Of a DNA stretch of 64,000 nucleotides, positions 47,690 to 59,639 are shown in pieces. The notes under the pieces were generated by a model that was given only the letters and a program-made list of their open reading frames with translations, was not told the DNA's origin and searched no databases. Source of the stretch: Bactrocera neohumeralis (taxonomy: Eukaryota > Arthropoda > Insecta > Diptera > Tephritidae); the NCBI RefSeq assembly GCF_024586455.1, contig NC_065921.1, positions 72,683,865 to 72,747,864 of the forward strand, written 5' to 3'. The translations under genes were made by a program, and so were the position numbers. How positions within the stretch are numbered: position 1 is the first letter of the stretch; each line of letters opens with the position of its first letter.

Positions 47690-50240
47690 GTTATTGAAAA
47701 CTCCTCGATTTTTTTAATAAAATTTTCGAACAGATGGCAACCATTTCAAATCTTAAATTATTTTAAAGCATAACCTCTGGCCATCTACCAATTTTTAGTA
47801 TTGAAAGCCATTCGATTTTTTGTTTCAATAAAATTTTCGAACAGGTGGCAACCACTTTAAATGTTAAATAATTTTAAAGCATACTCTCTGGCCACCAACC
47901 ATTTTTTGACATTGAAAACCACTCGATTTTTTATTTTTATTAAAATGTTGGAACAGGTGGCAACCTTTTCAAATCTTAAATTTTAAAGCATAACCTCTGG
48001 TCATCAAAGAATGTTTGGTATTGAGCACTAAATGAAATTTTTTTCAAAATAAAATTTTCGAACACGTGGCAACCATTTCAAAATAACCTAAATCTAAATA
48101 TTTCATTGGTCTATTAAATTTTAAACTTGTAATATAGGTAATATAATAATTAACATTATATTATATTATTTAATTTAAATTGGTAAAATTTTAGATGTAA
48201 AAATTAACTCAGTGGCAACTTTCACAAAAAAAATTGAAAGCGTGCCTTCTGGCCATCAACGAATGTTTGTTATTAAAAACAAAATGCAATTTTTTTTCAA
48301 TAAAATTTTCGAACAGGTGGCAACCACTTCGAATCATTTCAAATCTGAAATCATTTTTCCAACCAATCGTTTAATATTGAATCCTAATCAAAAAAAATTT
48401 TAAATTAATTTTTGAACAGGTGGCAACCATTGGAAAATGATTTCAACCATTTCAAATCATTTGAAATCAGAAATAATCTTACCAACCAGTGTTTAATATT
48501 GAAAACTGCTGACAATTTTTTTAAATTTAAATTTCGAACAGGTGGCAACCATTGCACAATTATCTATATCTAAATATTGCATTGGCTTGTTAAATTTTAA
48601 ACTTGTAATACATAAAAATTAACGTAATAATTAATATTATATTATTTCTTCATTATGCTAAAATATTTCATGTAAAAATGAACTCTGTGGCAACTTTCTC
48701 AAAAAAAAAATATTTTCGAGTTTACACTTTTTAACAACGCTCAGTAGGATACCAATAATATAGTGTTCTTTATCTCTTGCAATTTATGATAAACATATTT
48801 TTAAACAGGTGGCAACCCTTTCCTAAAATATTATCAATATTAAAGCTATATTCGGTTTACTGTTTATGCTGTAAGGCTTACGTGAATTATGATTTTTAAA
48901 TTTATTTTATTTCGCTAAAATATTTCATGAAAAAAATTAAACGAGTGGCAACTTTTGCAAAAAAAATATTTTCAACTTTACAGTTTGTTAAAACCGCTTA
49001 TCTGGATACCTACAATGAAATGCTCTCTACCTTATGCAATTTGTGGTAAACATATTTTCAAACAGGTGGCAACACTTGCGAAAAATATTGTCAGTATTAA
49101 AGCTGTATTCGATTTACTGCTCTATTGTAAAGTTTATGTGAATTAAAAATTTTAAATTTTCACAAATGTATCTATACACATATGTATATGTATACATATA
49201 AATTCCTATGCTTAACTTATTTCTCAAAAAAAAATTTATGAATATATAAAACAAATGGCAACTCCCGCAAACGAAAGCATTTAACATGAAGCTTATTTAT
49301 GCCAGTTCACTATGATTCTCTACTCAAATACTTTTTTTGTTTCGGCTTTTATTGAATGAAATTTGTAAATATGTGGCAACGCTTAACAAAAATATTATTA
49401 AATTAAAATCATTTTATCAATTTTTTTATCATTTATAGAAATCTTAAAATTGTTTACACATTTTTTCCTTAAGTTCTAAACAGGTACATATGTATGTATG
49501 TATGTATGTACATACATTAACAATAATAACAGCTGGCAACACTTTTCTTACCAGAAATATGTTAAATTTGTAGTTGTTTGCGACTTCCTTAGTTAAATAC
49601 GCATATTAAACAGTACCTTGCCTTTTATACATTTTTTCTTAAATTTTTTTCAGGTGGCAACATTATTTTTTTTAATATTTTCAATTATAAGCTTTGCACA
49701 TCTTCGGTTGCATATTAAGATTGCAATGCAGTTTTAGTTTTATAATTTTATCCTTAAACTTTCAATAGGTGGCAACACTTTTCTTACAAAAAATATATAA
49801 AATTTGTAGCTATTGGAGAACTCTTCAGTTAAATACTCATATTATAAATTACATAGCCTTTTGTAATTTTTTTCTTAAATTTTTTCAAGTGGCAACATTA
49901 TTTTATTGCAATATTTTTAATTATGCGTTAGACATCTTCGGTTGCATACTAAAATTGCAAAGCAGTTTTCTTTTTGTAAATTTATTCTAAAACTTTAAAC
50001 AGGTGGCAACACTTTTTTTACGGAGATTTTTTATATTCAAAATTATCAAACCATTTAGTTACGTAATCATATTTTAATGTAACCTTTTTTATATACTGTT
50101 TTCCAAATGTTTTAAACAGGTGGCAACACCTTTTAAGAAAAATATTTTGAATTGAGAGCTATTTTAGACGTCTTCAGTCATATTCATATTGCAATGTATA
50201 TTTATTAAAAAAAATTATAAAATGGCAACGCTATAATAAA
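47690..50240 (+). repeat. GTGGCAAC-core tandem array, about 21 units
   Basis: Cores lie near 47734, 47842, 47954, 48064, 48212, 48315, 48418, 48539, 48687, 48807, 48943, 49065, 49253, 49371, 49532, 49653, 49769, 49888, 50002, 50116 and 50222. Most spacings are 103-122 bp, with some of 136-188. The usual sentence is AACAGGTGGCAAC followed by A or C. Higher-order units are visible: 49532-49768 resembles 49769-50001, 48807-49064 resembles 49065-49250, and 48064-48211 resembles 48539-48686. Confidence 0.93.
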
Positions 50241-51159
50241 TTTGTGACGGCATTTTGTTGCGCAATACAATATTGTTACGGTTGTTCGATTTTAGTGCCT
50301 ACCTAAAGAATGGTAGAAGGAATTCGAACATTATTTTTTCTCTTTTTTCTCTTGATGAAAATCAGCTTCAAATTCAGATCCGATTCATCAGTAAAATTAT
50401 TTGCAACGCAAAGTTCCTCAAAGAATATCATACAATTGTCAGTCAAAATGCGTCCATTCCAAGAGTACATACTTGTATGTACATATGAATATCATTTTTT
50501 TTCCTTCGCTAACTGGCGCTCTAACGCCCTGCAATCTTAACACCAATTCAAACGGAATAATTTCGCCTTTACCGTTGCACTCGAATAGCTCGCAGCACTA
50601 ACGGCAGCTTTGCTCGCGCGTTTTCAACGCCAATCTGACAATCACAATAATTGTTGCTGCTTCTTCTTCGCTCAAACTTCGTTTCAATTTGCGTGAGAAT
50701 TTGCTCTGAAAAAGAAAGCATGCGAAAAATCCGACAAAGTGAAAGTGAAAATGTAAATGCTGCTCCCAACATAGCCGTGATACTATACTCGTCTAACAAA
50801 TGCCTCGAATTTATTTTCGGACATTTTTACGCAAACACTTACAAGCACTCGTGTACGAAAGTATTATGATACTCTTAAACATAACGGTATAAATATCAGT
50901 CATTTGTTACGACGCTGCGCTTTATAGCTCTTTCTCATGCGCATTTCTCTGTGGAGACAAACAACAGTATAGAGACCCTGCAGGAAAAAATACTTGCTCA
51001 GACGAAGTACATCTTTCGTTAGAAACTTAGAACTGCCGCAAAAGGAGACGATAAATGATTTCGTATTATAAATTTAGATAACCAGTGTGATTTTCAAATT
51101 CTATAATCTCAAGTTTGAGCATAGAATCGAGACTTGAACCGGATATTGATCAGACTGAT
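50241..51159. other. Unassigned sequence
   Basis: Overlapping short frames on the plus strand. No domain recognised. Confidence 0.3.
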
Positions 51160-52260
51160 TAGGTTAGGTTAGTCTGGTAGGCTCGTGAGTCATGCATAGA
51201 CCAGTTTTGGTTCTTAGCTTAGAGTCTCTTTCACCTGTTCTATAAACCGTCCATTGTTTCTCTGACGTCTTGCTCCTGACATTTCCTGCTGTTATCTCGA
51301 TCTGTCAGTCCCATTATGCAGGAGGGTGTCAGACTATGACTAATGAGTATTTAAAACACATTCCTGCATACTTTGCTATCAAGAGTGAGCAAAAACTTTG
51401 TGTATTTTTCATCTATTACTTTGCATCCTGATAGATCATTCCATCGAACTTTAACTTTCCTTGCCAAGCTCCAGATTGTAATAAAGACAAAGCAAATGTT
51501 GAGCACGCTTTTTGCCATCTCGTCCGCTAACAGATTGCTGTCGATGCCTTTGAAACCTCGCACTCTGTAGAAATGAAGTCACTTAGTACACTGTTGCCCT
51601 CTTTGCCAAGACACTTCTAACCGATATGCGATACAAGGTTACAGCCATGATTGCTGCTTGGCTGTCTACGTACATATTGATTCCGTCTCTATGTATTGAT
51701 TCTGGGATTGCCTACTGATTCAGTTGAGGATAGCTCTGCGCCTATCCTAATAGCAAGCAAAGATCTCTGTTTGAAATATACTACAGTCTTCCGGCAACTT
51801 AAAAGGCTGCCTTATGACGAACTTTGGACAGTACATTCCTGTATCAACTTCGTCCGCATTTTCGAGCTTTCAAACTTCTCTTTCTATGTTAAGCCTGGTC
51901 CTTCTCGCCCAATTGTATGGTCGGAGTTTGCCAAATCGCCTCTATCCACCGATCTATGCCCGCAGATTCTGTATGCGAATTCTCCTGCAGCCAGTAGTCA
52001 CCCCGCCGATTTTGCTGCGGAGTTTAGAGCGAAAGAGTCTATATTTCAAATTCAAAGTGACAGGTTGAGCACTACTTCAAGAGACATCGTTGGAGTAGTT
52101 CTTAAAACCTCCGTTGTTGTTGCTGTAGCCGGAGAAAACACATCTGAAGTAATTTCAAGGAATGATGGCATGTTGACAGTTCTTGGCTGGATAAAAATCC
52201 AGTCCGTTCCGGTTACTTAGAATCGACTATCGTGGGAACGGCTTAAAGCTCGCGTTGTCC
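51160..52260 (-). mobile_element. LINE RNase H region, decayed
   Basis: Minus strand: GMYCPKFVIRQPFKLPEDCS and IFQTEIFACYQ (start of RNase H), YVDSQAAIMA (the catalytic Asp of the DSQAA box), then the RGFKGIDSNLLADEMAKS block corresponding to the C-terminal motif, followed by WNDLSGCKV. Frames break repeatedly. The 174-codon plus-strand frame at 51696-52220 lies antisense to this. Confidence 0.7.
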
Positions 52261-52599
52261 GCAGCGCAGAGAGCCATGGGTTCGCTTCCATTGACTTTCG
52301 TTAGGCGGATTACGTACGTCTGTTCACCATATTACTGAAGATAATTCAAATGTATTTTTAAAAAGCAAACTTAGATTTTTATTGGATCTGGGGAAAATTT
52401 ACAAACTCGAACTAGAGTCTCATTAGACAGTTGTATTTTATTAAATAAATAACACTCGATTGGATACTTACATGCTATCTTAAATGAGAACTCTAGATTT
52501 CTGTCTTAATTTTCAAAATCTTCTACAACATTCCAGTTTAGAGAAAGGGATCTATAAGTGAGTAGCGATTTCGACATTTAGCCTCTAAGTCGAACAGAG
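52261..52599. other. Unassigned flank
   Basis: Nothing recognised. Confidence 0.25.
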
Positions 52600-53000
52600 A
52601 ATAAATCTTGCTAACAGATCCTATTTCAGACTAAGTAGTCGGAAGTTAAGACCTCTCTCAACGAACAGAGACCAAACTCTACAAGTCACTCATCATCCCC
52701 GTCCCATTGTGTAGTACAGAGGCATGGACAATGACATTATTTGATTAGTCGGCCCTTGAAAATTCTGCGAAGGATTTATGGTCCTTTACGCGTTGGCCAC
52801 GGTGAATAGCAATATAGATTCGATGCAGTACCCACCGAGGTAAGCAGAAGAAAAGGAAGATATACACTCCGCTGAAAAAATAAAGTGGAGAAGGACCTGA
52901 CTATAGTTGGGGTCTCCTATTGAAGCCAAACACGAAAAGAAAGAATGACAAGTGCGCTGTTCTTAACTAAGCGATGTCTGTGCCAATAAAGAAGAAGAAA
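52600..53000 (+). mobile_element. RTE-like LINE 3' end, plus strand
   Basis: Scraps of KLYKSLIIPV, ALENSAKDLWSFTRWPR, KQKKRKIYTP and the shared 3' end (CGATGTCTGTGCCAATAAAGAAGAAGAA) identify the same family as 9.7, 29.1 and 42.2 kb. Decayed. Confidence 0.72.
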
Positions 53001-53999
53001 ATCTAGCTATTCCCTATTAGAAAACTATCGATATATAAGCATTACGGAGACTTAAATGAAACTCAGTAATATCTCAAGTGACGCGCACTGTATATTTCAT
53101 CGATTTCCTGCAGGGTTTAAAGACACTGACGGCGAAAAGAATTTATGTATACATTTTTGGAGGAAAAATAGAAGCGAATGAAAAAGTGTGTAATTATTTC
53201 ATGGCATCTAAATAATAATGAGTACTTTATTAAAAGTGCAATAAAGCGGAAATGGCTTGTTAAGAATTAATTATGCATCAAGAGAATTTGAAAGCCACAA
53301 GCAACTCTTGTGAAAGAGAGAAAACTATAAACACATACATATATACATATAAAGACATCTAAAGGCATATCAAAGACCATAACGAAATAAATAATTTGAA
53401 TTTCACAACTCAACAAGAATTAGCAATGCAAAAGCTGGAATAATAAATTTTTTTAAAGCACAACAACACAGCCAACAACCTTGACTGGCTTAATGGCAAT
53501 GTCGGAATTAGATTGATTTCATGCAAACGAGACGAGTAATGCAACCGACGCCAACAGCAATCAACTTGCTCATTTGTTACAATTCATTTTATGCCTTACA
53601 ACTCCTCTTTCTTCTACCGCTGCCACTATCTTATGCTGTCGAAACAGGCTTCGGATTACATCACACCTTTGCCTCAATTAAGTATATGCCCTGGCTTCCC
53701 CAACAGCTGTGTCACACGCCACGACATCACAGCTGGCGCAGTTCGCAAGCTCGTTGGCGAAATATTTGCTGCAATGACTGACGCTACTCTCCACCATCAG
53801 GTGAACTTAACTGTATTCAATTTAAAATCTGCCAAGCTGTCAGCCTCAATGTCAAATGAGCTTAGCGAATTGCTAAATAAGGAAATGAATTGTAACAGAT
53901 ATTAGATTAGATATGTATACATATACCTATATATAGTATATAAGGATGTCACCAGCATGCCTCAAATAGTTTTCTCGAAAATACTTAACTTATAAATAC
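53001..53999. other. Unassigned; two overlapping open frames
   Basis: 53521-53781 and 53591-53905 overlap in different plus-strand frames. The first begins with a hydrophobic stretch that could pass for a signal peptide. No family, splice structure or polyadenylation signal supports either. Confidence 0.3.
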
Positions 54000-54900
54000 C
54001 ACCTCCAGCTTCGCTTCTTCCCACAGGTTTGAAAGCGTTCTGACCACTTCCCTTACCCGTGTTATCGTCGGATCGTCGTTGCATTTCAAGATTTTAACTC
54101 CGCTAAGCCATCCTGCTCAAACGACGGCATGGGTGCGCCTGGTTCAGCGTCCATTCTCGAGAAGAGGGCTTCCAATAGCTTCATTTTCACTACTTTCCAC
54201 GGCTTCTGTGACATTTGTCACAGCGGGTTGCTGCGCTCTATGCTGTTTCACAATCTCATTGACCGCCGCCGCTGCCTTGGACGTTGTCGATTTGTCGTCC
54301 GCGTGCTTCACGCCTAGCTCACCAGCTACGCCTTTGAACTTCCTATTTTTTGAAGGCGCCTTTGGTGCGCTTTCCGTTGAACGCTGCCTCTTTCCAGCGA
54401 TATGCTCCTCAATGTAATTAGCATACGCTGGATCCGAGGCATTACACCAGTAACGAGTGGCGAAGTGTGCCCGGTCGTTGTTTACCTACTATCTTCCTTT
54501 AGACTGGACTTGCTTCCGAAGCGGTTGCATATTCCAACCGCCGCCTTGTTTACCGCTTTTGCCTTCAATCCCTCCTTGCTTGGCTGCTTCCGAGGCTCTC
54601 TCTTGTTGCCAGAGTTGGAACCCTCTGTCGCCTGCACAGGAGAGCGAAGATGTCTTCTTACCTTTTCGCGTTTATGCTCACAGCGCTTTCTTGGTCCGAG
54701 TCTTCATGAACTGTGGCACCCGTGCGCTGTAAAGCTGATTTGGCAGTAGCATTACAACCACTGATACCTGCTCCTGTTGTAGTGGAGCTGTGGCAGCTGC
54801 CGGCACAGCTTATACGATCGCTGTGTCCGCCGGTGGTATATAAAGCAACATAAGAGTATGATTAAAAAATACGTCAACCTTCGTTAAGAGCGTCTGGCTG
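54000..54900 (-). mobile_element. Possible LINE ORF1 (gag-like) remnant
   Basis: The minus strand is rich in Lys, Ala, Glu and Ser, with YIEEHIAGKRQRSTESAPKA and a continuing KFKGVAGELGVKHADDKS stretch open over about 100 codons. The rest is frameshifted. Composition resembles LINE ORF1 N-termini, but no zinc knuckle is visible. It could also be a broken host gene. Confidence 0.3.
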
Positions 54901-55389
54901 CAATGCAATGACTCTGACAGAAGCCAGCGTCAGATCATGATATTATAATCAGCGGCACCCATTGCTCAGTCAACACCCGCGCGGAGGATGCAGTTAAGAG
55001 AAAATTTTTTCGACCAGACTTGTTTTAAACTGGTGACCTTTGTCCGAAATTCAAGTTACATAGACCTGCTGTCTTAACATCAGTTAACATGAATGTCTTC
55101 TGGCCTATTTATAGTTATAGCAGTTTGGCACCTTAATCTTACCTACATGCCTACATTTATGATAATTTACAGTCTAGACGAATGTGTTTCCAGCTTAAAC
55201 TGATTGGAAGAAATAATTCGCATTTTATGCTTGTGTGTATATCAAAATAGAAAGAAATATACCTCCTTCCGGAGACAATTATTTAGAACCACAAACCAAA
55301 ACTCGAAGAAACTCTAATCTTTATCGGCAATAAATGAGACAATCGATGTCAAGTTTCTTTTGAGATTAATTTTTCACCAACGAAATATC
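54901..55389. other. Unassigned sequence
   Basis: Nothing recognised. Confidence 0.25.
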
Positions 55390-55650
55390 TTGTTATATCT
55401 TTGCTATCTCCATAGGCGGACATAGGTAATAATCAGTTGGTGCCAGGTTCGTACCATAAGGTGGATGTACAATACAAGAAGCTTCCAACCAAGCTTTCGT
55501 AGCTTCTGGCGAGTCGCTATCCATGTGTGTCGCCTGCTGCTGTCTTGATGGGACATAATTATTCTACATTGGCCACGACTTGCCAGATTGCTTTCTACAG
55601 CCTGTCCAATTCTTGACAGTACAGGTCCCCAACATAGTTACGTACTGTAT
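55390..55650 (-). pseudogene. Mariner-like transposase fragment
   Basis: Minus strand: GDLYCQELDRL, then HQDSSRRHTW (position of the HQDNARPHT box, Asn changed), TRQKLRKLGWKLL and, in another frame, HPPYGTNLAPTDYYL (the YSPDLAP block). Catalytic-half fragment of the cecropia/capitata type with frame breaks. Confidence 0.75.
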
Positions 55651-55699
55651 GTAATCGCACCATGTTTATATCTACCTGTTACACAGTGTGCAGTCACAA

Positions 55700-55960
55700 C
55701 ACCTACAATTGCGGAGAGATGAGCTTAGCTAAGTGCAAGTAGTTCGAAGGAACCGCTTAAGATTCGCTTTGGGGCAGAAGCATTTCGCAGTCACACAAGT
55801 TCTGATTGCCTGCCAAGCTCACTGGAAGTACATATGTTGATTCAGCGCTGGAACCCAAGAAGTTATCAAGCAAGCGACTTGCCTCCAATCCGAGCAATCT
55901 CATTGGCTTTGCAGTTTTTGACGATTCCTACGAACAATAGGCTGCTATCTTGAAACTAAA
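55700..55960 (-). mobile_element. Possible LINE RNase H scrap
   Basis: Minus strand: VGIVKNCKANEIARIGGKS resembles the GNEIADxLAR motif, with following sequence that could be the downstream linker. Short and broken. Confidence 0.35.
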
Positions 55961-56899
55961 GTTAATGGAGAGCATAACATAAGACATAAGACTCCATCTC
56001 CTACCCTTACCCACTTAACTTCGATCCATCTGAAGGTAGCCTAATGACTTTTTAAATCCAAAGAGAAATCTTAATTGAGTAAAACCGTATGTTTAGTAGA
56101 CTGTAGCTCTCATTGGTTTTCATTAAAACTTTTTCTTTCTTTCATTATTAGTTTGATCCATAGCCAGATCAATGAGTCGAAAACACTACAACTTCGTAGA
56201 AGTAACCGCTCTGGCTTGTGTGTTCATTTTAGTCGCAGTTTACTCGTTTTACAATGGCAATAGTTGTAAGTTTAAGGTATTCTATCAACGCTAAACCATG
56301 AGCCAGTAAAAATGGCGATGACACAGCACAACAACAATGTCGCCATGAAATTTTCATTAGTGCATCAATTGCTTCTTAACCCAATTTCATAAATCGATTC
56401 TTTTGTTCGTCCGCAAATCAATAGAAATTCAATTAAAAATGCACAACAGCCAACAAACAATTGGAACTTATACGAATAGAAAACAATATGGCAGCTCGTA
56501 GGGGAAATGGAGTGGGTTAGCGGGTGTTAAAATAAATGGAGCGGGTTAGCGGTGTGCTGCTGAATTATTGAAAACACTAAGCAAGCATTGAGCGAAATAA
56601 ACCAAATGAGCGACGAGTGGTGAGAGGAGAGAAAGCAATTTATTGTTGCAATGAAAGTGGAACGGAACAATGCCGTGAAGAGCTTTAAAAAAAAACTAAA
56701 TAAAAGAAAATAATTTAAAAATAGACAGGCTTAAAGTCAAGCGCTGCTGCTGGGTGGCTAACAGTAATATATTTGGGTGTATGTGTTCATACGACTACAC
56801 AATATATGTGGTGAGTCACAAATTGATTAAAACACATAAGCATTCGGTGGAGAAATGTATAGACGATTGAGCAGAAATGATATATGCACCAACAATGAA
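55961..56899. other. Unassigned sequence
   Basis: Nothing recognised. Confidence 0.25.
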
Positions 56900-57440
56900 C
56901 TAAAAGGTGGTAGGTGGCATAAGAATTTGCTTGCATAAACGGGCACTATATTCATATATAAATTAGGGTGGGTTACAATTTTTTTTTTTATTTTATAACC
57001 TACTTGTTCGTGATACATTAGGGTGGAAAAAAAAAAATTGAAATTTCCTAAAAATAGTCATATAAATGTTTCATTTTATAATTCGTACATATGTATGTAC
57101 GTGCATACATAGTATGTAAATTAGGGTGGAACAAATTTTTTTTCATATCTTATTTTAAAATATAATCACTCGACAACTTTAAAAAATTTCTCATTTTATT
57201 CTTTGAACACACATTTGTATGAATTAGGGTGGGACCAAATTTTTTTTTATTTTATGCTTTGAAAAAATAGTCAGTAGGACACTATAAAAAAGTATTCATT
57301 TTATACTTTGAACAAACTTATTTATTTTATGTTTGAAAAATATTGGTGGGACAACTTTAAAAAAATTTTTTTTTTTTTTTTTTATAAAAATTAGGTGGGA
57401 AAAAAAAAAACTTTGAAAAAAATTGTCAGAAAGCAACTTT
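56900..57440 (+). repeat. TTAGGGTGG-core array, left arm
   Basis: Cores near 56963, 57018, 57121, 57223 and a weaker TTAGGTGGG at 57390, each followed by A/T runs. 56904-56975 (GGTGGTAGG...GGGCACTATA...AATTAGGGTGGG) is an inverse match of about 70 bp to sequence around 57998-58062. Confidence 0.85.
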
Positions 57441-57784
57441 AAAAAATCTAAACAAGCAATATCTTTTACTATTAATAAGAAGAGCCACTATATTTCTATT
57501 TCCTATTATTCCTTATTATTGGAAAAAATGCATAGCCACCATCTGCTATTTAAATTGTTCCTATATTTGAAAGAAATTGCATTCTCTACAAAAATAGTCT
57601 CAAAATTTTTTTTGTAAACCTCACCATTCAAAAATTATTAAATAATAGATACTAAGATATGAATTTTTCTTTCCAATAATAGTACAAAGAGGAAGCTAAA
57701 GAGCGGAGCACTTTCCTATTAATAATAAATGCCCACACTTGAAGGAATGCCAATTTTTCAGAGTATAAGTAAAAAAATATTTTT

Positions 57785-58850
57785 TTCTTTTGACCCACCC
57801 TACTAAATATAGTGCCCACTTATACAAATAAATTACCATAGTATAATAATAATTACAAAACCACCCCTTTTGGACTCAAATAAATTTTCAGAGTATAAAA
57901 CAAATTGTGCCACCTAATATTTATGCCGAAATAGTGTTAAAAAAACTTATTTGCTATTATAGCATAAATTAAAAAAAAATAAAAAATAATTTTTGTTTTG
58001 ACCCACCCTAATTTATATAGTGCCCGCTTATACAAATATATTTCTACTTACCACCTTAAAGAACCGCTTCTTTAGAACTCAAATAAATATTCTGAGTATA
58101 ATTTTTTTGTTTGCGTCACCCTAATATTTTTGAGAAAATAGTGGTAAAAAAGTTATTTGCCGTTAGATATGGTATAAAATAAAAAAAAGAATATTTTTTT
58201 GTTTTAACTCACCCTCTTGTATATAATGCTCGCTTATACGCACAAATTACCACTTACCACCTTTATAGAACCAACTTTTAGGACTCAAAAAAATTTTTCC
58301 GAATATAAAAAAAAAATTTCCTTTGTGCCACCCTAATGTTTATATAAAAATAGTGTTAAAAATTAAATTTAAATTAAATAAATTTAAAATTATTTGCCAT
58401 TACAGTATAAATTAAAAATTTTTTTTTTGTTTTGACCCACCCACATTAATACATACAAAATAGAACCGATCTTTAGGACTCAAAAAATATTTTCAAAAAA
58501 AAAAATTCAGAAAAATTTTTTGTGCCACCCTAATGTTTATATAGAAATAATGTTAAAAAAGTTATTTGCCATTACAATATATATTTAAAAAAGAAAGTTT
58601 TGACCTACCCTACAAAATATACAAATAAAAAAATTTCGGAAAAAAATTCGGAAAAAAAATTTCGGAAAAAAATTTTTTTTTTTGGTGCGACCCTAATATT
58701 TGTCCAGAAATAGTGTTACGAAAGTTATTTGCCATTATGGTAAAAATTTAAAATTTGAAATATGAAATAAATTTTCAGTCTAAAAAATAATTTTTTCCCG
58801 TACAACCCTAATGTTTATACATATTGAAATTGTGCTAAAAAAAGTTATTT
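57785..58850 (-). repeat. TTAGGGTGG-core array, right (inverted) arm
   Basis: The core appears as CCACCCTAA near 57792, 57909, 58000, 58115, 58208, 58328, 58435, 58524, 58602, 58688 and 58802. It sits in sentences such as TTTTGACCCACCCTA and TGTGCCACCCTAATGTTTAT, and a following AGTTATTTGCCATTA. Spacing is 80-120 bp. The last unit ends about 90 nt before the igloo-like exon. Confidence 0.88.
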
Positions 58851-58945
58851 GCCATTACACATTCTTCTTTGCATTTTACCTTACAAACAATTTCAACTTT
58901 TTCGGTACATTCTTTTAGCCAGTTTTTTTGTTTTTGTACTTGCAG

Positions 58946-59173
58946 CCAAAGCCGCCACTAAAATCCAAGCCGTTTTTCGAGGACACAAAGTAAGAAACAC
59001 CATGAAGAAGAGCGAAACTAAATCCACCCCCACCGCTAGCGCCAACGCTGCGTCTGCTAACAAAATTGATCATAGCAAAACCGTTGCTGCGTCGGCGGCA
59101 GCTGCAGCCGCAGCCGCAGCGGCGGAGCCAACCAAAGCTGAATTAGAGGCTGAATTCGATCCCAATGACAAAG
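58946..59173 (+). CDS. igl: Internal exon of an igloo-like (neuromodulin/GAP-43-like) IQ-motif gene
   Basis: A 228-nt open exon is bounded by an acceptor (TACTTGCAG before 58946) and a donor (AAAG then GTAGGT at 59174). It enters and leaves in the same phase, so it could be skipped without a frameshift. The translation begins with AATKIQAVFRGHKVR, a full IQ motif (IQxxxRGxxxR) of the calmodulin-binding class. A Lys/Ser/Thr/Ala linker, an alanine run of about 12, and an acidic end (ELEAEFDPNDK) follow. Fly Igloo has several IQ motifs and an acidic stretch like this end, and it binds calmodulin near neuronal membranes; that comparison is from memory. No start codon, N-terminal cysteine exon or other IQ exon was found in the window, so the gene is partial here. 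A TTAGGGTGG-core repeat array ends about 90 nt upstream. The gene symbol is a family-level guess; the exon itself is solid. Confidence 0.65.
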
Positions 59174-59639
59174 GTAGGTGGCGCTGTGCTTTTCACAAGA
59201 GACATTTTATATGTATGTAGGGTTGTGCTGCAAGAAGTTTAAGAGTGTTTTGGTTAATATACAGAGTAATGGAGGTTAACGGTAGGCGTATGATAAAAAT
59301 TTTGCGGCAAACAGGCGGTAAAGTATGTAATCAAGCTCGCATGTGGTGAGCCGTGGTCAAAAATGTCCCTTTGGTATGTCTTTTCTTCTTTTATATTGAC
59401 ACAGCAATTTTGTTTGGTAGGCAATTTGATCATAATAGCAAAAGTTTAACAATTTGGTGGAGTTGAGGACCAACAAATATTTTTCTCTTGAACTTCACGA
59501 CGAAAACAAATAATGAAAAGTTTGTAAAGATGAGGGAAATTACAAAGAAGAAAATGAAGTTAGACCATAAAACTATAAATAGTGATGGTAGTAAATATAT
59601 AAAATAAATACTTAGTTTCCTTAGTATATATATGTATAT
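59174..59639. other. Intron or flank after the igloo-like exon
   Basis: Starts with the GTAGGT donor. No further exon recognised. Confidence 0.4.

Noticed and set aside
47690..50240. CRISPR-like regular spacing of a short repeat
   Set aside because: The genome is clearly eukaryotic, the repeat is only ~10 bp and not followed by unique spacers of constant length, and the spacers are related to one another.
51696..52220. 174-codon plus-strand open frame
   Set aside because: It lies antisense to a recognisable LINE RNase H domain on the minus strand and has no protein family of its own.
53521..53905. Two overlapping plus-strand frames, one with a signal-peptide-like start
   Set aside because: No recognisable family, competing frames, and no supporting signals. 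Recorded as unassigned.
56900..58850. TTAGGG telomere-like repeat
   Set aside because: The words are separated by ~100 bp, are TTAGGGTGG rather than contiguous TTAGGG, and occur in both orientations. Flies also use retrotransposon or satellite telomeres.
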